A stretch of 64,000 bases of DNA from Streptomyces sp. NBC_00620 (GTDB lineage: Bacteria > Actinomycetota > Actinomycetes > Streptomycetales > Streptomycetaceae): positions 1,612,001 through 1,676,000 of the forward strand of contig NZ_JAPENY010000003.1 of NCBI RefSeq assembly GCF_026341825.1, in the 5' to 3' direction. Positions 51,812-59,648 of this stretch are shown piece by piece (the first letter of the stretch is position 1; the number at the start of each line of letters is the position of its first letter). The position numbers and the translations under genes are program-made. The notes under the pieces were generated by a model. It was not told the origin of the DNA. It made no database searches and was given only the letters and a program-made list of their open reading frames with translations.

Positions 51812-52042
51812 ATGGACTATCCCAGTATCGTTGTGCACACCCCGGGTCTGGACGGGTCGCGGCGGGTCACCGCGGGGGACGAGACACTCGGTGTCGCCTA
51901 TCACCTCGAGGACGTCGTCGACATTCTGCGCCGGGCGGACGTCGACCTCGACGAGATCGAGGTCGAGGAGAGCGACATCATCGACTGGCAGGGCGGCGGC
52001 CCCGACGACTGGCCGGGGCTGTCGGAGCACCACGAGCCCTGA
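51812..52042 (+). CDS. Small acidic hypothetical protein, 76 residues
   Basis: A short acidic protein (VVDILRRADVDLDEIEVEESDIIDWQGGGPDDW in the second half) with a beta/alpha pattern and no membrane segment or signal. The ATG at 51812 follows a GGAGCCTGAAGG-like ribosome region. The even codon bias and clean start suggest it is real. I do not recognise a family. It lies between the catalase gap and the terminator of gcl, so it may be unrelated to purine breakdown. Confidence 0.6.
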   Translation: MDYPSIVVHTPGLDGSRRVTAGDETLGVAYHLEDVVDILRRADVDLDEIEVEESDIIDWQGGGPDDWPGLSEHHEP

Positions 52043-52344
52043 GCCCTGCCGGCGCCCCACTCGCCACCTGGGCCCCAGGGCTCCCCGGGTACGTACGCCA
52101 CCGTGCGTAGGGGTCCTACGGAACCCTCAAATCTACCTCTGAGTAACTGTCCCGGGTCTTCAACTCCCCCCGGTTCAAGGCGCATTCTCAGCACACGGAG
52201 CCCGCCGGCACGGGGGCGGCGGGCCTCGCGCGGGGGACGCCATGGGCGGGGGAACCCATGGCACGCGGAAGGGGCGGCTCACCCTCGGGTGAGCCGCCCC
52301 TTGCCGGATCCTGCGTACCTGATCCCGCGTACTGATCCCGCGTA
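52043..52344. other. 302-bp gap between the small acidic gene and gcl
   Basis: Apart from the terminator at 52269-52302 and a GC-rich stretch GCCGGCACGGGGGCGGCGGG near 52205, I see no gene or operator in it. The converging genes are the small protein (+) and gcl (-), so the hairpin serves as terminator of gcl and possibly of both. Confidence 0.55.
52269..52302. terminator. Perfect hairpin terminator downstream of gcl
   Basis: AAGGGGCGGCTCACC (52269-52283), loop CTCG, GGTGAGCCGCCCCTT (52288-52302): a 15-bp perfect stem with a tight 4-base loop, 43 bp after the gcl stop on the minus strand. Confidence 0.8.
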
Positions 52345-54129
52345 TCAGACCTTCAGCGTCCTGATCGAGGTGGGCGCGTGGCCCGGCTCGGTCGCGATCT
52401 CCTCGAACTCGACGACCGCGCTGATGTCGTTCGTCTTGCTCATCGCGATGTTGGTCACGCGCTCCAGGATCGCCTCCACGACGACCGGGACCTGGAACTC
52501 GGCGGCGAGCTTCTTGGCCTGCTCGAACGCGGCGCCCAGTTCGCTGGGGTCGGTGACCCGGATCGCCTTGCAGCCGAGGCCCTCGACGACCTTGACGTGG
52601 TCGACGCCGTAGACGCCCAGCTCCGGCGAGTTGATGTTCTCGAACTCCAGGTTGACCTGGAAGTTGATGTCCAGGCCGATCTGCGCCTGGCGGATCAGGC
52701 CCAAGTAGGCGTTGTTCACCAGGACATGGACGTACGGGATCTTGTGCTGGGCCCCGACGGCCAGTTCCTCCAGCATGAACTGGAAGTCGTAGTCGCCGGA
52801 GAGCGCGACGACCTGGGCCTCGGGGTCGGCCTTGGCGACGCCGAGCGCGGCCGGGATGGTCCAGCCGAGCGGGCCCGCCTGGCCGCAGTTGATCCAGTGC
52901 CGCGGCCGGTAGACGTGCAGCATCTGGGCGCCGGCGATCTGCGAGAGGCCGATGGTGGTGACGTACCGGGTCTCCGGGCCGAAGGCCTTGTTCATCTCCT
53001 CGTAGACGCGCTGCGGCTTCATCGGGATGTTGTCGAAGTGCGTACGGCGCTGGAGGGTCGCCCGCTTCTCCTGCGCGGAGGCGGCCCACTCGCTGCGGTC
53101 CGGCAGCCTGCCCTCGTCCTTGAGCTCGCGCGCGACCTCGACGAACAGCTTCAGCGCGGCCTTGGCGTCGGAGGCGATGCCGTAGTCCGGGGCGAAGATC
53201 TTGCCGATCTGGGTGGGCTCGATGTCGACGTGCACGAACTTGCGGCCCGCGGTGTAGACGTCCAGCTTGCCGGTGTGGCGATTGGCCCAGCGGTTGCCGA
53301 TGCCGAGGACGAAGTCGGACTCCAGGAAGGTCGCGTTGCCGTAGCGGTGCGAGGTCTGCAGGCCCACCATGCCGGCGTTCAGGTCGTGGTCGTCGGGGAG
53401 GATGCCCCAGCCCATGAGGGTCGGCACGACCGGGATGCCCGTCAACTCGGCGAACTCGACGAGGAGTTCGGCGGCGTCGGCGTTGATGACACCGCCGCCG
53501 GCGACGATCAGCGGCCGCTCGGACTCGTTCAGCAGTCCGATCGCCTTCTCGATCTGGGCGCGGGTGGCGGCGGGCTTGTACGCCTGGAGCGGCTCGTACG
53601 TCTCCGGGTCGAACTCGATCTCGGCGAGCTGGACGTCGATGGGCAGGTCGATGAGGACCGGGCCCGGACGCCCCGAGCGCATGAGGTGGAAGGCCTGCTG
53701 GAAGACGCCGGGGACCTGGGCCGGTTCGAGGACGGTGATCGCCATCTTCGTCACGGGCTTGGCGATGGAGGCGATGTCGACGGCCTGGAAGTCCTCTTTG
53801 TGGATCACGGCGGTCGGAGCCTGGCCGGTGATGCAGAGGATCGGGATCGAGTCGCCGGTGGCCGAGTACAGCCCGGTGATCATGTCGGTGCCTGCCGGTC
53901 CCGAGGTACCGATGCAGACGCCGATGTTGCCCGGGTGGGTCCGGGTGTAGCCCTCCGCCATGTGCGAGGCACCCTCGACATGGCGGGCGAGGGTGTGGTT
54001 GATCCCGCCGGCTGCCTGGAGAGCCGCGTAGAAGGGGTTGATCGCCGCGCCCGGGACGCCGAACGCGTTGCTGACGCCCTCGCGCTTGAGGATCTCGACT
54101 GCCGCGCGGGCAGCGGTCATACGAGCCAT
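52345..54129 (-). CDS. gcl: Glyoxylate carboligase (tartronate-semialdehyde synthase)
   Basis: A 594-residue ThDP-dependent enzyme that joins two glyoxylates to tartronate semialdehyde and CO2. It has the three ThDP-family domains. The usual catalytic Glu is replaced by Val51 (ARHVEGASH), the hallmark of glyoxylate carboligases. The ThDP-Mg motif GDYDFQF...NNAYLG is near 445-475. Two regulon palindromes lie about 100-135 bp upstream. ATG at 54129. It works with hyi and glxR encoded 4-6 kb away, so glyoxylate can go to glycerate; malate synthase gives a second route. Confidence 0.97.
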   Translation of the reverse strand: MARMTAARAAVEILKREGVSNAFGVPGAAINPFYAALQAAGGINHTLARHVEGASHMAEGYTRTHPGNIGVCIGTSGPAGTDMITGLYSATGDSIPILCITGQAPTAVIHKEDFQAVDIASIAKPVTKMAITVLEPAQVPGVFQQAFHLMRSGRPGPVLIDLPIDVQLAEIEFDPETYEPLQAYKPAATRAQIEKAIGLLNESERPLIVAGGGVINADAAELLVEFAELTGIPVVPTLMGWGILPDDHDLNAGMVGLQTSHRYGNATFLESDFVLGIGNRWANRHTGKLDVYTAGRKFVHVDIEPTQIGKIFAPDYGIASDAKAALKLFVEVARELKDEGRLPDRSEWAASAQEKRATLQRRTHFDNIPMKPQRVYEEMNKAFGPETRYVTTIGLSQIAGAQMLHVYRPRHWINCGQAGPLGWTIPAALGVAKADPEAQVVALSGDYDFQFMLEELAVGAQHKIPYVHVLVNNAYLGLIRQAQIGLDINFQVNLEFENINSPELGVYGVDHVKVVEGLGCKAIRVTDPSELGAAFEQAKKLAAEFQVPVVVEAILERVTNIAMSKTNDISAVVEFEEIATEPGHAPTSIRTLKV

Positions 54130-54227
54130 GGAGTACTCCTGCTTCGGCTGTCGGATTCGCGCTCCCGTCGCGCCCGCGGAGAGCTGGTGAATCCGTTCAC
54201 GGTTCCGCAGCGGTCTCCCTGTCCGAA

Positions 54228-54263
54228 TTCCGTATTGCGGAAACTAACTTCTACTATCTGGAA
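54228..54263. promoter_or_regulatory. Two TTCCR-N5-YGGAA-type sites upstream of gcl
   Basis: TTCCGTATTGCGGAA (54228-54242) is a perfect 15-bp dyad; TTCTACTATCTGGAA (54249-54263) has one mismatch. Centres are 21 bp apart, as in the hyi promoter. They lie in the 275-bp gap upstream of gcl, which otherwise shows no gene. Confidence 0.7.
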
Positions 54264-54404
54264 GCAATGTAGGCGGGGGTGCCGAGGGGCGTCAAGAGTG
54301 GGTAGGGGCGGGATCCACCGAAGGTCCATGGAGAGGGTGAGAAGCGGAATCCGGCGGGGGCTGTCGAACCGTTTCCCTGTCGGAGGCCCTCTCCCTGGAG
54401 GACT

Positions 54405-55247
54405 ATGGACGCGCTGTCCCGACGTGACGACGTCCTGGAGTGGGTCATGGCCGAGAGTGTGCCGGTGCGGTGCCCGGCCTGCCGCCGCGAGCATCTGTAC
54501 GCGGCGCCGACCTACCCGTGCGTGTGCGGCGCCCCCGTCACACCCCCGCTCGACCGCCTCGCGGAACCGGCACCGGTCAGCCGGCGCACCTGGGACGAGC
54601 ACTGGGTCACGGTCCGCTGCGAGTCCTGCGACCGCGAGGACCAGTGGCCCGCTCCGGAGCTGGGCTGCTCCTGCGGGACGGCGCTGCGTATTCCGGTACG
54701 AGGGGTACGGCGACCGCAGCGCGCGCAGCTCGCGCCGGGCGCCGTCGGCGAGGCGAATCACGACACGGACGAGGACACCGGCGCCGCAACCGCCCCGGAC
54801 ACGCGCCCGCACCCGGACATCCCCGACACCCGCCCCCAGCCCTCGGACGTCACCTCGCTGGAACCCCGCCCGGCGTTCCAGCCGGTCACCATCCGCACGG
54901 CCCGGGACGCGGTCACGGCCGCCGCGCTGTACCTGCGCTGGCTCGGCTACCGGGACATCAGGCGGGCCGACCAGCGGCCCCCGTCGGGGATCGGCCTTGC
55001 GGCCCGCGGGATCCTGGCCCAGGTGGACCCCACGGTCCGCCCCGCCTCGCTGCGCGACGTGGAGTGCCTGTGGCTGACGGCGATGTCGGAGTCGGCGGGA
55101 TGCGTCTACTTCTCCCTCTCGGGCTTCGCGGACGACGCCCGGGCCCGCGCCGACAGCCTCGGCGTCCCGCTCTTCGTCCTGGACCTCACGGGCACTCCGC
55201 AGCCCGTGAACAGCCCCGCCGACGAACTCATGGCCGACGGGGCCTGA
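54405..55247 (+). CDS. Hypothetical protein with two zinc ribbons and a C-terminal nuclease-like domain
   Basis: A 280-residue protein. The N-terminal part has two Cys pairs of zinc-ribbon type: CPAC..CVC (about 23-42) and CESC..CSC (about 71-89). A Thr/Pro-rich linker (about 105-160) follows. The last part (about 165-265: DAVTAAALYLRWLGYRD, GIGLAARGILAQVDPTV, ADSLGVPLFVLDLTG) has the alternating pattern of a restriction-endonuclease-like (Mrr/REase) fold, but I cannot confirm a catalytic Asp-Glu-x-Lys. ATG at 54405 with GGAGGA upstream. Function unknown; conserved in Streptomyces as I recall. Confidence 0.7.
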   Translation: MDALSRRDDVLEWVMAESVPVRCPACRREHLYAAPTYPCVCGAPVTPPLDRLAEPAPVSRRTWDEHWVTVRCESCDREDQWPAPELGCSCGTALRIPVRGVRRPQRAQLAPGAVGEANHDTDEDTGAATAPDTRPHPDIPDTRPQPSDVTSLEPRPAFQPVTIRTARDAVTAAALYLRWLGYRDIRRADQRPPSGIGLAARGILAQVDPTVRPASLRDVECLWLTAMSESAGCVYFSLSGFADDARARADSLGVPLFVLDLTGTPQPVNSPADELMADGA

Positions 55248-55267
55248 CCATCGCGGTGCCGCCGCAT

Positions 55268-56875
55268 CTACTCCGCGTACGACTCCCGCAGCTCGATCTT
55301 CCGCACCTTCCCCGACACCGTCATCGGGAAGGACTCCAGGATCCGCAGCAGGCTCGGGATCTTGTAGTGCGCCAGCCGCCCCTCGCAGAAGGCCCGCAGC
55401 TCCTCCAGCGTCGGCGGGTCGGCCGGGTCTCGCGGGATGACGCAGGCGAGCACCTCCTCGCCGTAGCGCTCATGGGGCACTCCGACCACCTGGACGTCGG
55501 CGATCTTCGGATGGGCGTACAGGAACTCCTCGATCTCGCGGGGGTAGATGTTCTCGCCGCCCCGGATGATCATGTCCTTGATGCGTCCGACGATCTCGAC
55601 GTACCCGTCCTCGCGCATCACGGCGAGGTCGCCCGTGTGCATCCAGCGCTCCGCGTCGACGGCCTCCGCGGTCTTGTCGGGCTCGTTCCAGTAGCCGAGC
55701 ATCACGCTGTAGCCGCGGGTGCACAGTTCGCCCGCCGAGCCGCGTGGCAGGGTCGCCCCGTCCGCCGGGTCGACCACCTGCACCTCGATGTGCGGAAGGA
55801 CCCGGCCGACCGTGCCGGTGCGGTGCTCCAGGTCGTCGTCCCTGCGGGTCTGCAGGGACACCGGCGAGGTCTCCGTCATGCCGTAGCAGATGGACACCTC
55901 CGCCATGTGCATCTCGGCGACCACCCGCTTCATCACCTCGACGGGGCAGGGCGAGCCCGCCATGATGCCGGTGCGCAGCGAGGACAGGTCGTACGTCGCG
56001 AAGTCGGCGAGGTTCAACTCCGCGATGAACATGGTGGGTACGCCGTAGAGGGACGTGCAGCGCTCCTCCTGGACGGCGCGCAGGGTCGCCGCCGGGTCGA
56101 AGGAGGGCGCGGGAATGACCATGCACGCGCCGTGCGAGGTCGCCGCGAGGTTGCCCATCACCATGCCGAAGCAGTGGTAGAAGGGCACGGGGATGCAGAC
56201 CCGGTCCTGCTCGGTGTAGGCGATCAACTCGCCCACGAAATAGCCGTTGTTGAGGATGTTGTGGTGGGAGAGCGTGGCGCCCTTGGGGAAGCCCGTCGTG
56301 CCCGAGGTGTACTGGATGTTGATCGGGTCCTCGCAGGACAGCTCGCTCGCGCGGGTCCGGAGGGCCTCGGAGAGTTCGGGGGTGGAGCGGCCGACCAGCG
56401 TGTCCCAGCTGGGTTCGCCGAAGTACACGGTCTCCCTCAACTGCGGGCACGCGCCCCGCACTTGCTCGACCATCGCCCGGTAGTCGCTCGACTTGTGGCT
56501 GAGTGAGGCGAACAGCAGCGAGATCCCGGCCTGGTTGAGGACGTACTCGACCTCGTGGGTGCGGTAGGCCGGGTTGATGTTCACCATGACCGCGCCGATG
56601 CGGGCGGTGGCGTACTGGACGAGCACCCACTCCGGGCAGTTGACCGCCCAGATGCCGACGCGGTCGCCCTTGGCCACCCCGCTGGCGAGCAGCGCGCACG
56701 CCAACCGGTCGACGTCCGCGGCGAATTGGGCATACGTCCAGCGCCGCCCGGACGGCACGTCGACGAGCGCCTCCCGGTCGGGCCAGGCCTCGACCGCCCG
56801 GTCCAGATTCGCCCCGATCGTGTCCCCCAGCAGCGCGGTCGCGCTCGTGCCCTGCGCGTACGACGGCTCAGTCAC
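55268..56875 (-). CDS. Fatty-acyl-CoA synthetase/AMP-ligase
   Basis: A 535-residue ANL-superfamily enzyme that activates a carboxylic acid as acyl-adenylate and transfers it to CoA. The P-loop IQYTSGTTGFPKGA is at about 185-200, then ICYGMTETSPVS near 333, the ATP-binding HTGDLAVM near 413, and the C-terminal Lys in SGKVRKIEL near 525. Length and motifs suggest a medium- or long-chain acyl-CoA ligase. GTG at 56875 overlaps the stop of the next AMP-ligase gene (GTGA), so both are one coupled unit. Substrate unknown. Confidence 0.93.
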   Translation of the reverse strand: MTEPSYAQGTSATALLGDTIGANLDRAVEAWPDREALVDVPSGRRWTYAQFAADVDRLACALLASGVAKGDRVGIWAVNCPEWVLVQYATARIGAVMVNINPAYRTHEVEYVLNQAGISLLFASLSHKSSDYRAMVEQVRGACPQLRETVYFGEPSWDTLVGRSTPELSEALRTRASELSCEDPINIQYTSGTTGFPKGATLSHHNILNNGYFVGELIAYTEQDRVCIPVPFYHCFGMVMGNLAATSHGACMVIPAPSFDPAATLRAVQEERCTSLYGVPTMFIAELNLADFATYDLSSLRTGIMAGSPCPVEVMKRVVAEMHMAEVSICYGMTETSPVSLQTRRDDDLEHRTGTVGRVLPHIEVQVVDPADGATLPRGSAGELCTRGYSVMLGYWNEPDKTAEAVDAERWMHTGDLAVMREDGYVEIVGRIKDMIIRGGENIYPREIEEFLYAHPKIADVQVVGVPHERYGEEVLACVIPRDPADPPTLEELRAFCEGRLAHYKIPSLLRILESFPMTVSGKVRKIELRESYAE

Positions 56876-58551
56876 CGGAAGTCCTCCTCGCGGTACTCGG
56901 CGTCCGAGCCCGCGGCCGTGGCCTCGCGCAGCTCGATGCGGCGGATCTTGCCGGACACGGTCTTGGGGAGTTCGCCGAACTCCAGTCGGCGCAGGCGCTT
57001 GTACGGGGCGAGGACCGTGCGCGAGTGCTCGAAGAGGACCTTGGCGGTGTCGGGGCCCGGCTCCCAGCCCGCGGCGAGGACGACGTACGCCTTGGGCACC
57101 GCGAGGCGCAACTCGTCCGGCGCGGGCACGACGGCCGCCTCGGCCACCGCCTCGTGTTCCAGGAGCGCGCTCTCCAGCTCGAAGGGCGAGATCTTGTAGT
57201 CGGAGGCCTTGAACACGTCGTCCGAGCGGCCGACGTAGGTGATGTAGCCGTCCGCGTCGCGCGAACCGATGTCACCGGTGCGGTAGTAGCCGCCCGCCAT
57301 GGCCTCGGCGGTGAGGTCGGGGTCGCCGTGGTAGCCGGTCATCAGGCCCACGGGCCGCAGCGACAGGTCGAGCGAGATCTCGCCCTCGTCGGCGCCCGGC
57401 GCGCCGGACACCGGGTCGAGCAGTTCGACGCGGAACCCGGGGCTCGGCCGCCCCATCGAGCCCGTCTTCAGTGGCTGCCCTGGGCTGTTGGAGACCTGGA
57501 CCGCGGTCTCCGTCTGCCCGAAACCGTCCCGGATGGTGACGCCCCAGGCGCGCCGCACCTGTTCGATGACCTCGGGGTTCAGGGGCTCCCCCGCGGCGAC
57601 CGCCTCGCGCGGCGGGGTACGCAGCTGGGACAGGTCGGCCTGGATGAGCATGCGCCAGACGGTGGGCGGGGCGCAGAAGGTGGTGACGCCCGCCCGGTCC
57701 ATCTCCGCCATCAGCCGGGCCGCGTCGAAGCGCGTGTAGTTGTGGATGAAGACGGTCGCCTCCGCGCTCCAGGGCGCGAAGAGGTTGGACCAGGCGTGCT
57801 TGGCCCAGCCGGGCGAGGAGATGTTCAGGTGCACGTCGCCGGGCTGGAGCCCGATCCAGTACATGGTCGCCAGGTGCCCGACCGGGTAGGAGACGTGGGT
57901 GTGCTCGACGAGCTTGGGGCGGGCCGTCGTACCGGAGGTGAAGTAGAGCATCAGCGGATCGTCCGCGTGGGTGACACCGTCCGGCTCGAAGGTCTCGGGG
58001 GCGCTCTGGACATCGTCGTACGACAGCCAGCCGGTGGCGCCGCCGTCCACGACGATCCGTGTGTAGTCGCCGGGCACCTCGTCGAACTTGGCCGTGTCCT
58101 CCGGCCGCACGATCACATGACGGGCCCGGCCCCGCTCGATGCGGTCGCGCAGGTCCAGCGGGCCGAGCAGCGGTGTCGCCGGGATCACCACGGCCCTCAG
58201 CTTCATCGCGGCAAGGGCGATCTCCCACAGTTCGACCTGGTTGCCGAGCATGACCAGGATGCGGTCCTCCGCCCGTACGCCGTGTCCCCGCAGCCAGTTC
58301 GCGGTCCGGTCGGAGCGGGCGGACAGCTCCGCGAAGGAGAAGCGGGTGCTGAGCCCGTCCTCCTCGACGATGTGCAGGGCGGTGCGGTCGTTGCCGCGTG
58401 CGATGACGTCGAACCAGTCGAGTGCCCAGTTGAAGCGCTCCGGGCGGGGCCAGTCGAAGCCCTCGTAGGCCGTGGCGTAGTCCTCGCGGTGTGCCAGCAG
58501 GAAGTCCCGCGCGGCACGGAACTGGTCCGTCGCGCTCGTCGTCACCGTCAT
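56872..58551 (-). CDS. AMP-binding acyl-CoA synthetase (second, acyl/benzoate-like)
   Basis: A 559-residue ANL ligase that differs from its neighbour. Motifs: LYFTSGTTARPKLVEHTH near 217 (the P-loop), IRDGFGQTETAVQVS near 345, YRTGDIGSRDADGYITYVGRSDD near 425-445 and the catalytic Lys in SGKIRRIEL near 540. It resembles acetoacetyl/medium-chain and benzoate-type acyl-CoA synthetases. It precedes the other ligase with a 4-base overlap. ATG at 58551. A GAF-LuxR regulator is divergently encoded 104 bp away and may control the pair. Confidence 0.92.
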   Translation of the reverse strand: MTVTTSATDQFRAARDFLLAHREDYATAYEGFDWPRPERFNWALDWFDVIARGNDRTALHIVEEDGLSTRFSFAELSARSDRTANWLRGHGVRAEDRILVMLGNQVELWEIALAAMKLRAVVIPATPLLGPLDLRDRIERGRARHVIVRPEDTAKFDEVPGDYTRIVVDGGATGWLSYDDVQSAPETFEPDGVTHADDPLMLYFTSGTTARPKLVEHTHVSYPVGHLATMYWIGLQPGDVHLNISSPGWAKHAWSNLFAPWSAEATVFIHNYTRFDAARLMAEMDRAGVTTFCAPPTVWRMLIQADLSQLRTPPREAVAAGEPLNPEVIEQVRRAWGVTIRDGFGQTETAVQVSNSPGQPLKTGSMGRPSPGFRVELLDPVSGAPGADEGEISLDLSLRPVGLMTGYHGDPDLTAEAMAGGYYRTGDIGSRDADGYITYVGRSDDVFKASDYKISPFELESALLEHEAVAEAAVVPAPDELRLAVPKAYVVLAAGWEPGPDTAKVLFEHSRTVLAPYKRLRRLEFGELPKTVSGKIRRIELREATAAGSDAEYREEDFR

Positions 58552-58655
58552 GTGTCCTCCTCGTCGCCGGACCGTCGCCGCCTAACATCGTGTATTCCGT
58601 GATGCAGGTCTCACCACCCCCGAACGGGGGTGCGCCGCGATGAAGGGGCGAGCAG

Positions 58656-59495
58656 GTGACAGCAGACACAGCCGAGGCGGTGGAGATGCGTGGTGCGCTG
58701 GTACGGCTGCGGCGCACGACAGGACTGCCGGTCGCGTTCGGCGGCCTGGTCGATTCCGGGCGCCGGCAGGTGCGCATCAGCCAGCTCAGCGGTACGGCGA
58801 CGGCCGCGCTCAGCGCGCTCGCGGTGTCGTCGGGCAACGGCCTGGGCGGCAAGGCGGTGGCGCTGGCCCGGCCGTGCGCGGTGACCGACTACTCGGCCTC
58901 GCGGCAGATCAGCCACGAGTACGACGTGGCGGTCGCCACGGAGGGGCTGCACTCCGTCCTCGCGGTCCCTGTCGTCGTACGACGCCGGGTGCGCGGTGTG
59001 CTGTACGGCGCCCTGCGCACGGCCCAGCCGCTGGGTGACCGCACGCTCGGGGCGGCGGTGGCGGCGGCCCGGGACGTGGAGCAGGCGCTCGTCGTACGGG
59101 ACGAGGTGCGGGAGCTCCTTGCCGTCGCGCGGGAGCCGGGACCCGGGGTGGGGGGTGCCGCGTGGGAGGAGGTGCGCGAGGCCCACGGGGCGCTGCGCGC
59201 GCTGGCGCCGCGGATTCTCGACCCCGCGCTGCGGGGCGAACTCCTCTCCGTCTGCGGGCGGCTGGCCGAGGCGGTGTCGCCGGGGCCGGGCTCCCGTGAC
59301 GTGGGTCTGGCGCCGCGTGAGGTGGACGTGCTCGCCTGTGTCGCGGCCGGCGCGACGAACTCGGGCGCCGCGGAGCGGCTCGGGCTGCGCCCGGAGACCG
59401 TGAAGGGATACCTGCGGTCGGCCATGCGCAAGCTGGGCGCCCACACCCGGTGGGAGGCGGTCGTCGCGGCGCGACGGGCGGGGCTGTTGCCGTAG
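58656..59495 (+). CDS. GAF-domain LuxR-family regulator
   Basis: A 279-residue protein. The first 160 residues form a GAF-like sensing domain (LRRTTGLPVAFGGLVD at the start, CAVTDYSASRQISHEYDV near 74-91 and VLAVPVVVRRRVRGVLYGALR near 101-121). The last 65 residues are a LuxR helix-turn-helix: LAPREVDVLACVAAGATNSGAAERLGLRPETVKGYL. It has no receiver domain. GTG at 58656 with GGGGCGAG upstream. Divergent from the AMP-ligase pair. A small aromatic or acyl ligand is possible, but unknown. Confidence 0.88.
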   Translation: MTADTAEAVEMRGALVRLRRTTGLPVAFGGLVDSGRRQVRISQLSGTATAALSALAVSSGNGLGGKAVALARPCAVTDYSASRQISHEYDVAVATEGLHSVLAVPVVVRRRVRGVLYGALRTAQPLGDRTLGAAVAAARDVEQALVVRDEVRELLAVAREPGPGVGGAAWEEVREAHGALRALAPRILDPALRGELLSVCGRLAEAVSPGPGSRDVGLAPREVDVLACVAAGATNSGAAERLGLRPETVKGYLRSAMRKLGAHTRWEAVVAARRAGLLP

Positions 59496-59590
59496 CCCGT
59501 CGGGCGTTTCTGGCGATTTCTCATTCAATCGGGAGCGCTCTGAAATGCCTTATACCGAAGGCTTGTTATTTCCCTCACCATCCCGACCGC

Positions 59591-59648
59591 CCTTAATTCA
59601 AAGAGACATTGCCTAATATTGGTCAGGACACGACACACGAGGGGAGCG
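59591..59648 (+). promoter_or_regulatory. AT-rich promoter region of the LAL regulator
   Basis: The 153-bp gap before the LAL gene is unusually AT-rich for this window and contains TAATAT (59614-59619), a good -10 candidate, followed by CACGAGGGGAGCG before the GTG. The -35 region is poor. The TAATAT lies inside CCTAATATTGG, a partial dyad. Confidence 0.4.

Noticed and set aside
51459..52142. 227-residue frame over the catalase-downstream gap
   Set aside because: Arg/Ser/Pro-rich, no ribosome site, overlaps the better-supported 76-residue gene.
52378..55077. 899-residue open frame on the plus strand under gcl
   Set aside because: Antisense of a full-length, motif-complete glyoxylate carboligase.
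54440..56506. 688-residue plus-strand frame under the AMP-ligase
   Set aside because: Low-complexity shadow of the ligase and the zinc-ribbon gene.
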